Shown here: in pieces, positions 32,304-41,824 of the stretch
Layout of the letters: each line of letters opens with the position of its first letter
How positions within the stretch are numbered: the first letter of the stretch is position 1
Source: Polynucleobacter antarcticus
Lineage (GTDB): Bacteria > Pseudomonadota > Gammaproteobacteria > Burkholderiales > Burkholderiaceae
Assembly: GCF_013307245.1 (NCBI RefSeq)
Contig: NZ_CP028941.1
Location: 1,364,001-1,428,000, forward strand
Direction of reading: 5' to 3'
DNA: 64,000 nucleotides
Translations under genes and position numbers: made by a program
Notes under the pieces: model-generated
Database searches by the model: none
The model's input: the letters and a program-made list of their open reading frames with translations, nothing else
What the model was told of the DNA's origin: nothing

Positions 32304-34387
32304 GTTTCTTTATTCACCATATCCACTACACGACAATCACTACACATTTTTAACCTATCCAGTGATCCAGAAAACGCCCCATGAGCTCCTAACTTGAGGA
32401 GCATCAGATCTACCATCTTGGCAGTACCAAACACCTTGCCGCAACTAATGCAATGAAAGGGCTTAGTTTCATTGATTTCGACACGTTGCTTACGTGCCTC
32501 TACAGTCTGCAATCGGGGTGCCAAAGCAAGAGCCTTCTCTGGGCAAGTTTGTACACAAATGCCGCATTGAACGCACTGCTTCTCAATAAAAGAGAGCTTA
32601 GGTTCATCTAAATTATCTAGTAAAGCGCCTTCAGGACAGCTACCTACGCAAGACATACACAAGGTGCAGGCATCTTGATTGATCTTGAGGCCACCCAAGA
32701 AAGAAGATGAAGGCAAAGCGACTCCACCAACTGGAAGCGGTGTTTTTGCTTGCTTTTCTAGATGCTCCAGAACCGCTTCAATGGTTTCCCGCTTTTGCGT
32801 CGTGAGGCCAAAGCTAGCAGGAGAGCAAATCGCTGGCAAGGCACCGCGCTGACGCAGCTTACCCATTGCAGCCGAGGCAGCTTGCAGGTCCTCTACAGAA
32901 TCGAGCTGAATCAAAGAAATCCTGGCATCAAATCTATAAGCAGCCAACATCGCGTTGCCTAAGGTACTTTGGGTTTCCAAAGCGGCGCGGTAGGATGGAT
33001 CTTCATCTCCAGTCAGTAAAAGCACCACTTCACCAAAGCCATAACTCAAGGCGCCCAGCCACACATCTAAACCGGTAGAGGCAATATGCTCAATGCCGTA
33101 GGGCAGAACAAAAGAAGGTAGGCCCTGAAACTGCTTGGGTCGTAAGTGGGCTGCTCGTCCGAGGGCATCTATTAGTTGAGTGCCTACTTTTAAGTTGTGT
33201 AGCAATAAGGTTGGCGCAATGGATTGCTTTGCCTTAGCGCTCTCAGCACCAAAGACGGAAGCAAGGGCCTTAATTTCTTTTCCTTGATGCGGTACGCTCG
33301 GATAGTTATAGCGCATTGCACCTGATGGACACACCGTTGAACAAGCACCACAACCCATACACAAATTCGGGTTGACCTCAACAGTGCCTTGGCCATTATT
33401 GAATAAAGAACTAATCGCACCCGTAGAGCAAGCATCAATACAAGCATTGCACCCTACTTTGCCATTACGGCCATGCGCGCATATTTTTTCGTTATAGACA
33501 AAATACTTGGGCTTCTCAAATTCCCCAACTAGCCCGAGTAGTTGCTGCGCAACAAGAGATTGCTCAAATGCATCTGAGCCTGGCGCAAAATAACCTTGCG
33601 GTGTTTGACTCATTTGCATCTGTGGGTCGCTGCGCAAATCCATAACTAAATCAAACTCAGAACTACGTTTGCGCTCCACCCGATCAAACGCAATGGCACC
33701 AATTCCTGCGCAGGCCGTAACGCAGGCGCGGTGCGACTTACATTTATTTAAATCAATCTGAAATGCATCATCGATAGCGCCCTCAGGACAGACTTCGACG
33801 CAAGCACCACACCGAGTACACATCTCGGGATCGATTGGATTTTGCAAATCCCAATCCACCGTAAAGTTACCGAGATAGCCCTCTAACTTTGTTACTTGAC
33901 CTGTATAAACGGGGAAATTTCTAGCGAGTGGTAGTGGGCTTGGATCGGTACACAACACTGATACATCGAGAGAGGAACCCAGTTTTTCAGCCCAAGATAA
34001 GGCTTGATGGCCAGGCCCCACAATCAGCAACCTTCCCTGACTCTCATAATTGACAACAGGCACTGGATCAGCTGCAGGCATGTCTGCCAAGGCCAGCAAA
34101 GCGGCAATCTTCGGTGAAGATGTTTTAGCTTCTTGAGTCCAACCCGCTATCTCACGAATATTTACAAAACGTAGTGGTGCTACCAATGGCTTTTCTGACT
34201 GCATAGCTAATTCACTAAAGAGCGCACTTTCTTGAGTACAAGCAATGATCAGCTCTTCACTGCCATTCATTGCCTTCATTGCTACGCCCACTTCTTGTCG
34301 ACACAAGGAGGTATGCACAGGCACGCCCAGCACCTTGGCATCTAAGGGCATGGTTCCATTGCAATTGCAAAGTAATTTTTGGCTCAT
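32300..34387 (-). CDS. multi-[4Fe-4S] ferredoxin-like protein of the fdh operon
   Basis: A 695-residue cytoplasmic protein, no signal peptide. At least six ferredoxin-type motifs: CTRCGACVEVC (190-200), CKSHRACVTAC (216-226, one Cys short), CAHGRNGKVGCNACIDAC (303-320), CMGCGACSTVC (343-353), CTLCMSCVGSC and CVQCGICVQTC in the C-terminal third. Two CxxC pairs (HCISCGK and CSDCR) near the end could bind zinc or another cluster. Two 4Cys/glycine stretches at the N-terminus (LCNCNG) are unusual. Proteins of this type accompany betaproteobacterial formate dehydrogenases; an electron-transfer or cofactor-assembly role is inferred. Confidence 0.85.
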   Translation of the reverse strand: MSQKLLCNCNGTMPLDAKVLGVPVHTSLCRQEVGVAMKAMNGSEELIIACTQESALFSELAMQSEKPLVAPLRFVNIREIAGWTQEAKTSSPKIAALLALADMPAADPVPVVNYESQGRLLIVGPGHQALSWAEKLGSSLDVSVLCTDPSPLPLARNFPVYTGQVTKLEGYLGNFTVDWDLQNPIDPEMCTRCGACVEVCPEGAIDDAFQIDLNKCKSHRACVTACAGIGAIAFDRVERKRSSEFDLVMDLRSDPQMQMSQTPQGYFAPGSDAFEQSLVAQQLLGLVGEFEKPKYFVYNEKICAHGRNGKVGCNACIDACSTGAISSLFNNGQGTVEVNPNLCMGCGACSTVCPSGAMRYNYPSVPHQGKEIKALASVFGAESAKAKQSIAPTLLLHNLKVGTQLIDALGRAAHLRPKQFQGLPSFVLPYGIEHIASTGLDVWLGALSYGFGEVVLLLTGDEDPSYRAALETQSTLGNAMLAAYRFDARISLIQLDSVEDLQAASAAMGKLRQRGALPAICSPASFGLTTQKRETIEAVLEHLEKQAKTPLPVGGVALPSSSFLGGLKINQDACTLCMSCVGSCPEGALLDNLDEPKLSFIEKQCVQCGICVQTCPEKALALAPRLQTVEARKQRVEINETKPFHCISCGKVFGTAKMVDLMLLKLGAHGAFSGSLDRLKMCSDCRVVDMVNKET

Positions 34388-34424
34388 CAGTAATTTTCCG
34401 AATTCATCTTCTTACATCATTTTA

Positions 34425-35018
34425 TTAAGTTGTTTTTTTATCTACGGGAACGGTAGTGATGGAATCCAGCCCTGAATCGGGGGTCAGTTCTTCGGATGTT
34501 AAATCAGTTTCCTGCACTGGGGGTAAATGCTGATCTTCTATCAATACTGCAGCCTCAGTCGATGGAACAGCATCTGCATTAGCGGTCTCGGGTAGCTTTT
34601 TAGCATCCTGATCGACTTCATCATCCTTGCGAAAGATATTGAGCATGTCGGACTGCACCATGCGTTTGAGCATTTCTAAAGGAATCGGATCGGGCTTAGA
34701 GTAGTCACCAATGTAAATATCTAAGCCATCCATGATGTTGAAGTGCGGATCAGAAAACATTTTCTTCATGGCCGCTTGTTGAACTGCAGGATCTACACCT
34801 GGCTGAATAAAGGCCGAGAAATCTGGTGCAAAACGGTCTATCTTTTCTACATCATCTAAGGTGATTACAGGGGGTAACTCTTCTTGCTGAGGTGCATTTG
34901 CAATCGCATCATTGTTAATAGCAAGATCTTGCTTAGTCGTATCGACTGATTTTTTATCAGGCTCGATTTGTTCTCCCGCCTTTCGGCGTGACCAACGATT
35001 CAGAAAGCCATCAGCCAT
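34425..35018 (-). CDS. DUF3306 family protein
   Basis: A 197-residue protein with N-terminal GFLNRWSRRKA and the central DFSAFIQPGVDPAVQQAAMKKMFSDPHFNIMDGLDIYIGDYSKPDPIP, the DUF3306 signature. The C-terminal third is acidic and low in complexity. No catalytic motif is visible. DUF3305 and DUF3306 genes are regularly found beside formate dehydrogenase genes. The ATG overlaps the DUF3305 stop by one base. Confidence 0.82.
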   Translation of the reverse strand: MADGFLNRWSRRKAGEQIEPDKKSVDTTKQDLAINNDAIANAPQQEELPPVITLDDVEKIDRFAPDFSAFIQPGVDPAVQQAAMKKMFSDPHFNIMDGLDIYIGDYSKPDPIPLEMLKRMVQSDMLNIFRKDDEVDQDAKKLPETANADAVPSTEAAVLIEDQHLPPVQETDLTSEELTPDSGLDSITTVPVDKKTT

Positions 35019-35566
35019 TAATCCTCCACCGCTCGATTCGCGCCCTTAAATGACTCAGGACGATGCCGTTTTTTTGGCTCAGGACGATAGTGCTGATTAA
35101 CGTACTCTTGTAACCATGAAGCATGCTCTGTACTGAGCAGAACATTATCAACAGATTCACCACCATCGAGAAGGCGTCCTGCCTCGTTATAGCTCACACT
35201 AATGCGGTGCGGTACGGCAAAGGTGGGTTCAGATTTAGCCAACTCAAGAGATTGCTCATCAATATAGCGTTCGATATCTTCCTCAAGACGCCACATGACA
35301 AACCAGCAAGGCTTGGTTGCTGATAGGTTCAAGTAATAACCCTCTGCTTCATCTGGAAAAAGATTTAGTTCATAACCTGTAAACAACCAAGTCTCTCCCT
35401 GCTCATCTCTTCCCAAAAATTGCCCAGAGATTTGATCTATTTTGCTGGGCTGACCTGACTGACTAGTAAATTCGCCAAAATCAGGCAACACTTCCTGAGG
35501 CGCCCAACGGAAAGAAATCCATGGGTTATCAATAAACTCCTTACGCATGACAACAGCAAATCGCAT
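35018..35566 (-). CDS. DUF3305 family protein
   Basis: A 182-residue protein. MRKEFIDNPWISFRWAPQEVLPD at the start, GYELNLFPDEAEGYYLNLSATKPCWFVMWRLEE in the middle and PHRISVSYNEAGRLLDGGE are the DUF3305 hallmarks. Function unknown; the association with formate dehydrogenase suggests assembly or regulation. It begins six bases after mrp and overlaps DUF3306, so all three are one transcript. Confidence 0.82.
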   Translation of the reverse strand: MRFAVVMRKEFIDNPWISFRWAPQEVLPDFGEFTSQSGQPSKIDQISGQFLGRDEQGETWLFTGYELNLFPDEAEGYYLNLSATKPCWFVMWRLEEDIERYIDEQSLELAKSEPTFAVPHRISVSYNEAGRLLDGGESVDNVLLSTEHASWLQEYVNQHYRPEPKKRHRPESFKGANRAVED

Positions 35567-35572
35567 AAGTCC

Positions 35573-36661
35573 TTAGGTATTCTGAACAACAATGCTCGGA
35601 AATTTACTACTCATATCTTTTGATAGGCTGGCCACCCTAATAGCCACGCGTCTGGCAATCGTTTTATAAATAATACTAATCGCACCATCAGGATCAGCGA
35701 CTACAGTAGGTCGCCCAGCATCGGCTTGTGCACGAATTGATAAATTCAAAGGGAGCGCGCCCAAAAAGTCAGTGCCATACTCTTTACACATTTTCTCTCC
35801 GCCGCCACTACCAAAAATATGTTCTTCATGGCTGCAGTTTGGGCAAACATAAGTGCTCATGTTTTCAATGATGCCAACAATGGGAACGCCTACCTTCTCA
35901 AACATTTTGAGACCCTTGCGCGCATCTAATAATGCAACATCTTGAGGAGTAGTGACAATCACTGCGCCTGTCACTGGCACTTTTTGCGCTAAGGTTAATT
36001 GAATATCACCAGTACCTGGGGGCATATCCACAATCAAATAATCGAGATCGCGCCAACGGGTTTGACGAAGTAGTTGCTCTAAAGCGGAGGTGACCATCGG
36101 GCCACGCCATACCATAGGCGCATCGGCATCAATTAAAAAGCCAATTGAGCTTGCTTGCAAACCATGCCCTTCCATCGGCTCAATCATATTGTCTGCAACT
36201 GCTTCGGGTCTGCCGGTAATACCCAACATCATCGGTTGACTTGGACCGTAAATATCGGCATCTAACATACCAACTTGTGCACCTTCTGCAGCTAGAGCCA
36301 AGGCTAAGTTAACTGCTGTAGTCGATTTACCAACACCACCCTTGCCACTAGCTACTGCAATAATATTTTTCACCCCAGGCAATAGCTTTACGCCACGCTG
36401 CACGGCATGGGCCACAATTTGACTGCTGACATTGACGGTGACATTCTTCACGTCAGGCAGTTCGCGCAGAACACTGATGACCGATTTACGAATGGCATCA
36501 AACTGACTTTTGGCCGGATATCCCAACACAATATCAAGGGTGATATCTGCACCATCCACTCGCAAATTTTTGACATTCTTACCTGCCACAAAATCGATAT
36601 TGGTATTTGGGTCTATCAGACCCTTTAATGCTGCTTGAACTATTTCTACGGTAACTGCCAC
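35573..36661 (-). CDS. mrp: Mrp/ApbC P-loop iron-sulfur cluster carrier
   Basis: A 362-residue protein. The N-terminal MIP18-like domain spans about residues 1-85, then the deviant Walker A GKGGVGKST at about 107-115, DADIYGPSQPMMLG, and a CxxC (CPNC, about residue 270) that can hold a bridging [4Fe-4S] cluster. It transfers clusters to apo-proteins. GTG 36661 is the likely start: AGGAG lies six bases upstream, whereas TTG 36664 is too close. It is only six bases upstream of DUF3305, so it appears to head the fdh operon, whose products need many Fe-S clusters. Confidence 0.9.
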   Translation of the reverse strand: MAVTVEIVQAALKGLIDPNTNIDFVAGKNVKNLRVDGADITLDIVLGYPAKSQFDAIRKSVISVLRELPDVKNVTVNVSSQIVAHAVQRGVKLLPGVKNIIAVASGKGGVGKSTTAVNLALALAAEGAQVGMLDADIYGPSQPMMLGITGRPEAVADNMIEPMEGHGLQASSIGFLIDADAPMVWRGPMVTSALEQLLRQTRWRDLDYLIVDMPPGTGDIQLTLAQKVPVTGAVIVTTPQDVALLDARKGLKMFEKVGVPIVGIIENMSTYVCPNCSHEEHIFGSGGGEKMCKEYGTDFLGALPLNLSIRAQADAGRPTVVADPDGAISIIYKTIARRVAIRVASLSKDMSSKFPSIVVQNT

Positions 36662-36684
36662 CAATTTCTCCTATGACAAACTTT

Positions 36685-36704
36685 CCCTAAGGGACCCTAA
36701 GGGG
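36685..36704. repeat. two tandem 10-bp palindromic units upstream of mrp
   Basis: CCCTAAGGGA and CCCTAAGGGG lie head to tail; each contains a near-perfect CCCT-A-AGGG dyad. They lie about 25-45 bases before the mrp start codon. Could be tandem operator half-sites or a leader hairpin; no known regulator site is recognised. Confidence 0.45.
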
Positions 36705-36705
36705 A

Positions 36706-36728
36706 ATCTCAATCTGGTCTATTGAGAT
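36706..36728. promoter_or_regulatory. 8-bp inverted repeat upstream of mrp
   Basis: ATCTCAAT (36706-36713) pairs perfectly with ATTGAGAT (36721-36728) around a seven-base loop. It adjoins the tandem CCCTAAGGG units. It may be an mRNA stem in the mrp leader, an operator, or a weak terminator for copZ (no U tract). Confidence 0.4.
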
Positions 36729-36806
36729 CCATTACAAATAACGGAATAGCGGGTAGGTTAACCGCACATGCAAAAAATTGCTTAAAACGAGATTATTGCT
36801 GATGCC

Positions 36807-37001
36807 TCACTGAGATAAGGGAAAGCCAGCATCACTGATTAACTGGCCAGCCAACTCAGGCGATAAGGTCGTTTCCAAGGTCAGCACTTGGGTCGCTAAA
36901 TCAGCCTGCACCTTGGCCAATGGGTCTTGAGCCTGAACCGCACGGGTGACAGCATTAATACAACCGCCACAGGTCATGCCGGAAACTTTGAGATTAAACA
37001 T
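36807..37001 (-). CDS. copZ: copper chaperone, heavy-metal-associated domain
   Basis: A 64-residue single HMA domain. The metal-binding GMTCGGC motif (Cys11 and Cys14) lies in the first loop, and the rest follows the beta-alpha-beta-beta-alpha-beta pattern. Binds Cu(I) and hands it to the divergent CopA-type ATPase. AAAGGA precedes the ATG. The 49-base divergent spacer must contain both promoters; no copper-regulator gene is nearby. Confidence 0.9.
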   Translation of the reverse strand: MFNLKVSGMTCGGCINAVTRAVQAQDPLAKVQADLATQVLTLETTLSPELAGQLISDAGFPLSQ

Positions 37002-37050
37002 CTTGTCCTTTAAAAGAGGTTATTTAAGTCCATACTGGTGATTATCTGCT

Positions 37051-39390
37051 ATGACGACATCAAAACTGACACATTCTGAGTTTTTTACCCTCGATATTGG
37101 GGGGATGACCTGCGCCTCATGCCTTAACCGGGTAGAAAAAGCCTTGAGTAGCATTCCGGGGGTTGAAGCTGCTACGGTCAATTTAGCTACTGAGCAAGCA
37201 CGTATTCGGATAAAACCAGGCACTGCAAGCCTTGAAGACATTATTAACGCCGTTGAAAAGACGGGCTATAGCGCCAAAGAGAGCACGCCCCAAGGCAATG
37301 CCAGTCGGGATGTTGCTAAGTCATTCTGGGCAGCCGATGGCTTAGCCCGTGTAGTTTTGGGTTTTATGCTCTCCACCCCACTCTTCTTGCCCATGGTGCT
37401 GATGCCCTTTGGAGTCGATTGGTCTTTATCAGGCTGGTGGCAATTGGCTTTAGCAACGCCAGTGCAATTTATATTGGGGTGGCGATTTTATGTAGCGGGC
37501 TATAAATCCCTCATGGCGGGTGCTGGCAATATGGACTTACTGGTTGCACTAGGTACGAGTGCTGCTTATGGACTCAGTCTTTACCTTCTGCTCAATTCAA
37601 GCCATGCTCATGAACTGTATTTCGAGGGATCAGCGGTCATCATCTGCATGGTCTTATTGGGGAAATGGTTAGAGGCACGTGCCAAGCAGCAAACGAGTGA
37701 AGCCATTCGAGCGCTCCAAAAACTCTGGCCTGAGCATGCCAAGGTAATAGATCGTCAACTTACTGAACTGGGCAGTTCAAGTATTCGCCCAGACCAATAT
37801 CGTGATTTACCTTTAGATCAAGTGTTGCCAGGTGATCGCGTATGGGTACTTCCCGGTGAACGTATTCCAGTAGACGGCACCATCCTGTCAGGCACTAGTC
37901 ATGTGGATGAGTCTTTACTTACCGGGGAAAGTACTCCAGTCAAAAAGTCTGTGGACGCTAAAGTCATCGGCGGCTCTCTCAATGGCGAGGGTGCTTTAGT
38001 TGTGAGTGCAGTAGCTGTTGGTGTTGAAAGCGTGCTCTCGCAAATTATTCGCTTAGTAGAAGATGCACAAACCCAAAAAGCGCCGATTCAAAAACTCGTA
38101 GATCAAGTGAGCGCCATCTTTGTCCCGGCGGTGATTGTTTTAGCACTGATCACTGGTCTGGGTAATTGGCTTTATTTAGACTCAATCTCTATTGCTATTT
38201 TGCGCGCCGTCTCTGTTCTCGTCATTGCCTGCCCTTGCGCGCTTGGTTTAGCGACCCCTGCGGCCATTATGGCGGGCACTGGTGTGGCTGCACGCTTTGG
38301 CATTTTAATTAAAGATCCACAAGTGTTAGAGCAAGCCCATCGCTTAGACATCGTTGCCTTTGATAAAACAGGCACCCTCACAATTGGCAAGCCACGCTTA
38401 CTTCAGCTTCTTGCATTTGATCATGTCAAGGTCAGTGCCGATGAAATATTAGCCACTGCAGCAGGTCTGCAATTAGGCAGTGAGCATCCCTTAGCTAGAG
38501 CGCTGATTGATTTCGCGAAAGATCAACATGTCTTGCCCATCTCTACCTCTGCAAGTACAGCATTACCCGGAATTGGTATAGAAGGCATTCCTATGACGGG
38601 GGCTTTTGCTGGTCATACCGTCCGCTTACAAAGCGTGAGCTCTCTCGAGAATAGTTCTATCCTTCCCGCCGTCCTCAAAAAAGCACAAGATTTTTTTGAT
38701 CAAGGGCACACGGTTTCTGTATTAATGGATGCTAGTAGCTCGCAAGATATTACTGTTAGCTCCAATCTCACCCCCATTGCTATCCTAGCATTTGGTGATG
38801 AGCTGAAACCGCATGCTAAACAAGCGATTACCGCCTTACATGCACTCAGCATTCGTACCGTCATGATCTCCGGAGATAACTTAGCTGCTGCCCAGACGGT
38901 AGCTCAATCGATTGGTATAGATGATGTGTTTGCACAAATAATGCCTGGCAATAAAGCGAACATCATTCAACAACTTCAAACATCATCCCTATTTAGTTCA
39001 GCATCAAGCAATTCAGCTAGTGGCAAAAAACACTATGTTGCCATGGTAGGCGATGGGGTCAATGACGCTCCAGCCTTAGCTATGGCAGATGTGGGTATGG
39101 CAATGTCTACTGGTACGGATGTGGCTATGCAGGCAGCAGGCATTACTTTGATGCGAGGTGATCCTAGCTTAGTGGCGGATGCCATTGATATCTCCAAAAG
39201 AACTTGGAATAAGATCCGTCAAAATTTATTTTGGGCATTCGCATTTAATACGATTGGTATTCCGATGGCGGCGTTTGGCTATTTATCCCCGATGCTGGCT
39301 GGCAGTGCTATGGCCCTCTCGAGTTTCTTTGTACTAAGCAATGCTTTACTGCTCAAACGCTGGCGACCAAGCCAGCTATCAACTCAATAG
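37051..39390 (+). CDS. copA: copper-translocating P-type ATPase
   Basis: A 779-residue P1B-ATPase. One N-terminal HMA domain with GMTCASC (Cys21, Cys24), eight expected membrane helices, the TGES-type actuator motif LTGEST, the membrane CPC motif near residue 394 ([13 protein letters not shown]), the phosphorylated DKTGTLT near 437, an HP motif in SEHPLA, and [11 protein letters not shown] near 667. All features of a Cu(I) exporter are present. Divergent from copZ. Confidence 0.95.
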   Translation: MTTSKLTHSEFFTLDIGGMTCASCLNRVEKALSSIPGVEAATVNLATEQARIRIKPGTASLEDIINAVEKTGYSAKESTPQGNASRDVAKSFWAADGLARVVLGFMLSTPLFLPMVLMPFGVDWSLSGWWQLALATPVQFILGWRFYVAGYKSLMAGAGNMDLLVALGTSAAYGLSLYLLLNSSHAHELYFEGSAVIICMVLLGKWLEARAKQQTSEAIRALQKLWPEHAKVIDRQLTELGSSSIRPDQYRDLPLDQVLPGDRVWVLPGERIPVDGTILSGTSHVDESLLTGESTPVKKSVDAKVIGGSLNGEGALVVSAVAVGVESVLSQIIRLVEDAQTQKAPIQKLVDQVSAIFVPAVIVLALITGLGNWLYLDSISIAILRAVSVLVIACPCALGLATPAAIMAGTGVAARFGILIKDPQVLEQAHRLDIVAFDKTGTLTIGKPRLLQLLAFDHVKVSADEILATAAGLQLGSEHPLARALIDFAKDQHVLPISTSASTALPGIGIEGIPMTGAFAGHTVRLQSVSSLENSSILPAVLKKAQDFFDQGHTVSVLMDASSSQDITVSSNLTPIAILAFGDELKPHAKQAITALHALSIRTVMISGDNLAAAQTVAQSIGIDDVFAQIMPGNKANIIQQLQTSSLFSSASSNSASGKKHYVAMVGDGVNDAPALAMADVGMAMSTGTDVAMQAAGITLMRGDPSLVADAIDISKRTWNKIRQNLFWAFAFNTIGIPMAAFGYLSPMLAGSAMALSSFFVLSNALLLKRWRPSQLSTQ

Positions 39391-39430
39391 TTTGAGTGGG
39401 CTCAATGTATCTTTGAGTTTATCTTTGATT

Positions 39431-40228
39431 TTATTTTGGATTTTTACGGACCAACTCAATATCACCATACAGTGCACGCGTTTCTGATTTCGTATTATCG
39501 GTATCAGTGAGTAAGGCAATACCAATCAGATTGCCTGGCGCCACTCCATAAGCGAGCTTGTAATCTGCCGCGAGGTCCCGCTCATGCTTGTGCCAATTGC
39601 CTAAGTTTTCCCAACCAGAATCGACCACAATCATTTTAATGCGCGATGTATGTGCATTATTGATAATAGTATTCACGGGACTTTTACCTGACCAGATGTA
39701 CATCAGCGTGGCATAGGGCATCTCTTGACCGCTAATTAAACTAGCCATCTCAAAGGTAAATTTTTCTTTAAGCGGTAATTTGGTTTTATTACCATCAAAG
39801 GCCACAAGAATTCTGAGGGGCGCGTCATCATGATGGCCTTCTGCATTATCTGCTTTCGGTATCGCGCCCACTGCCTTCCACTCCCACTGTAGTGATAAGT
39901 TTTGCACTGTGCGGGGCGTAAGTTTTACGGCTAGACCTGAAGCAGAGACTTTAGAGTTAGCGGCAAGAACTGTTCTGCCCTGATAATTTTCCAAGCGGTA
40001 AACCGTATTTTTCTTATGCGGTGCGATGCGATAAAAATGCCATCCTTGAGGCATACCAGTACGTGCTTTTTCTGCAGAAAATTTAGGCAATTCCTCCTGG
40101 GCTGGTAACTGATCTGCATTAAATGCTTGCCCCGCCTCATTTTGAACAGAGTTACCTGTCAGCGCAGCGCAGCCAGTCAGCAGCGTGGTAGCGCCAACGC
40201 ATAAGAGCAAGAATATTCTGGAGAGCAT
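39431..40228 (-). CDS. DUF3047 family lipoprotein
   Basis: A 265-residue protein with a lipoprotein signal (LLTGC, Cys about residue 20). The mature part contains SLQWEWKAVGAIPKADNAEGHHDDAPLRILVAFDG, and MLYIWSGKSP...RIKMIVVDSG, the DUF3047 signature. The fold is lectin-like; function unknown. It is divergent from the GT39 gene by 47 bases. Confidence 0.8.
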   Translation of the reverse strand: MLSRIFLLLCVGATTLLTGCAALTGNSVQNEAGQAFNADQLPAQEELPKFSAEKARTGMPQGWHFYRIAPHKKNTVYRLENYQGRTVLAANSKVSASGLAVKLTPRTVQNLSLQWEWKAVGAIPKADNAEGHHDDAPLRILVAFDGNKTKLPLKEKFTFEMASLISGQEMPYATLMYIWSGKSPVNTIINNAHTSRIKMIVVDSGWENLGNWHKHERDLAADYKLAYGVAPGNLIGIALLTDTDNTKSETRALYGDIELVRKNPK

Positions 40229-40275
40229 GCCTGCAATTGTCCCAAAGAAATGGGGTGTGGGTCTAAAATCAGTCT

Positions 40276-41772
40276 ATGCGCCATCAATCCCCCTCAAGCT
40301 GGGCTGCCATTTGCATCTTTATTGCCGCAGTGGTGCATTTCGCCTTGGGCTTCTCGATTGAATTCTCAGTAGATGAAGCGCATTACGTTCTATATGCCAA
40401 GCATTTAGCTTGGAGTTACTTTGATCACCCTCCTCTCGTCGGATGGATTCAATGGCCACTCGTTAGTCTGACTTCTTCTGAAGGCATCATTCGGCTCATC
40501 CCTGAAATGCTTTGGATACTGTCTGCCTACTTGGTCTATCAAGTGACCCTAGAAATTCATCATGTGCTTCAGGGGCGTAATGCAGGCTATTTAACTACTG
40601 CTCTACCTTCAGCTAGTTTGTGCGGATTGATGGCAGTGCTGGCTATTGTTGCAGCGCCGCTGCCCCATGTTTTAGCGATTGGCCTTTTGCCAGACACCCT
40701 ATTGACCCCATTGAGCCTTGGCCTCATGTGGATGGCATTACGCTGGATCAGAAAAGATGTTGTTTCAATGGCAGATTGGCTGCTAATGGGCTTACTCTTG
40801 GGTCTGGCAGGACTCAGTAAATACACAGCTGTATTTACTGCCTTTGCGCTCTTACTGGTCTTTTTAAGTGCCCCCAAAAAACCTTGGCTTAACACAATGG
40901 GTTTTTGGTTCGCTGCCCTTCTAGCGCTCATCATCATTAGCCCAGTGCTGTACTGGAACTGGGTAAACGATTGGATCTCCTTCAAATACCAAATTGCCCA
41001 TGGCAGTGGCGGTACCTGGGCCTGGCGCAGGGTGGCTGCTTTTATCGGCATACAGATTGCTTGTTTTGGTCCGCTCCTACTCATCGGCCTCTTTATATTT
41101 GTCAAGGACTGTCTACGTTCGAACAAAGTCATTCTGGTGGCTTTGCTTAGCTTCTTTTTCATCCCCTTTACTATTTTTGCCGCTTTATCCGGTGGCGGTG
41201 GCTTACCCCACTGGACCATGCCTGCTTGGTTTTGCTTAGCCCCTTTTGTGGGGATTGGTCTCGCCAAAGCCTGGGTGATGAAAGGTCGCTTGACTATTAA
41301 AATCATTTTTATAGTGCAAGTTCTGATTTGTCTATTAGGATTTAGTTTTGTACTCGCTGGAGGCATCAATAGCGCCGCGATTAAATCGAATCCCATTGCC
41401 GATCTCTATGGTTGGAAGATAGCCGGTCAAAAAGCAGCCCAACTTGCACAGGCCAGCAAAGTTGAGGGAATTGCCGTACAGAATTGGACTTTGGGCAGCA
41501 GAGCAGCTTGGTATGCCAGCCCCCTCCCCGTTTTTGTTCTCGATCAGCGTAAAGATCAGTTTGACCTCTGGTTTGGGGGGCTTCCCAATGGGGCCAGCGT
41601 CTTGCTAATGAATTGGTCAGGCATGGCCTTTAATCCTCCGATCGGAGGAAATAGGGCTTTTGAACGGTGCGAACCCTTAGAGAGCCTAGAAGTAATCCGT
41701 TTTGGTCAGGTTCTGTCAAGATTTGACTTTAGCCTATGCCATCACTGGCAAGATGCTGGGACTCCACGCTAA
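40276..41772 (+). CDS. GT39-family (ArnT-like) membrane glycosyltransferase
   Basis: A 498-residue integral membrane protein with about ten hydrophobic segments. The N-terminal periplasmic loop has the conserved FSVDEAHYVLYAKHLAWSYFDHPPLVGW, with DE and DHPP motifs, typical of dolichyl-phosphate-sugar-using GT39 enzymes such as ArnT. It probably adds a sugar from undecaprenyl phosphate to lipid A or another envelope acceptor. Followed by flippase-like, GT9 and PAP2 genes, all for envelope lipids or polysaccharides. Confidence 0.82.
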   Translation: MRHQSPSSWAAICIFIAAVVHFALGFSIEFSVDEAHYVLYAKHLAWSYFDHPPLVGWIQWPLVSLTSSEGIIRLIPEMLWILSAYLVYQVTLEIHHVLQGRNAGYLTTALPSASLCGLMAVLAIVAAPLPHVLAIGLLPDTLLTPLSLGLMWMALRWIRKDVVSMADWLLMGLLLGLAGLSKYTAVFTAFALLLVFLSAPKKPWLNTMGFWFAALLALIIISPVLYWNWVNDWISFKYQIAHGSGGTWAWRRVAAFIGIQIACFGPLLLIGLFIFVKDCLRSNKVILVALLSFFFIPFTIFAALSGGGGLPHWTMPAWFCLAPFVGIGLAKAWVMKGRLTIKIIFIVQVLICLLGFSFVLAGGINSAAIKSNPIADLYGWKIAGQKAAQLAQASKVEGIAVQNWTLGSRAAWYASPLPVFVLDQRKDQFDLWFGGLPNGASVLLMNWSGMAFNPPIGGNRAFERCEPLESLEVIRFGQVLSRFDFSLCHHWQDAGTPR

Positions 41773-41824
41773 TTCCCCAGATTCAGGTATTTTCATGATC
41801 TGAGCTGCTCAAGGCATTATCCTT

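Noticed and set aside
40587..41396. Long antisense open frame (269 codons) opposite the GT39 gene
   Set aside because: It lies wholly inside a well-supported gene, has low-complexity unlikely composition and no family features.
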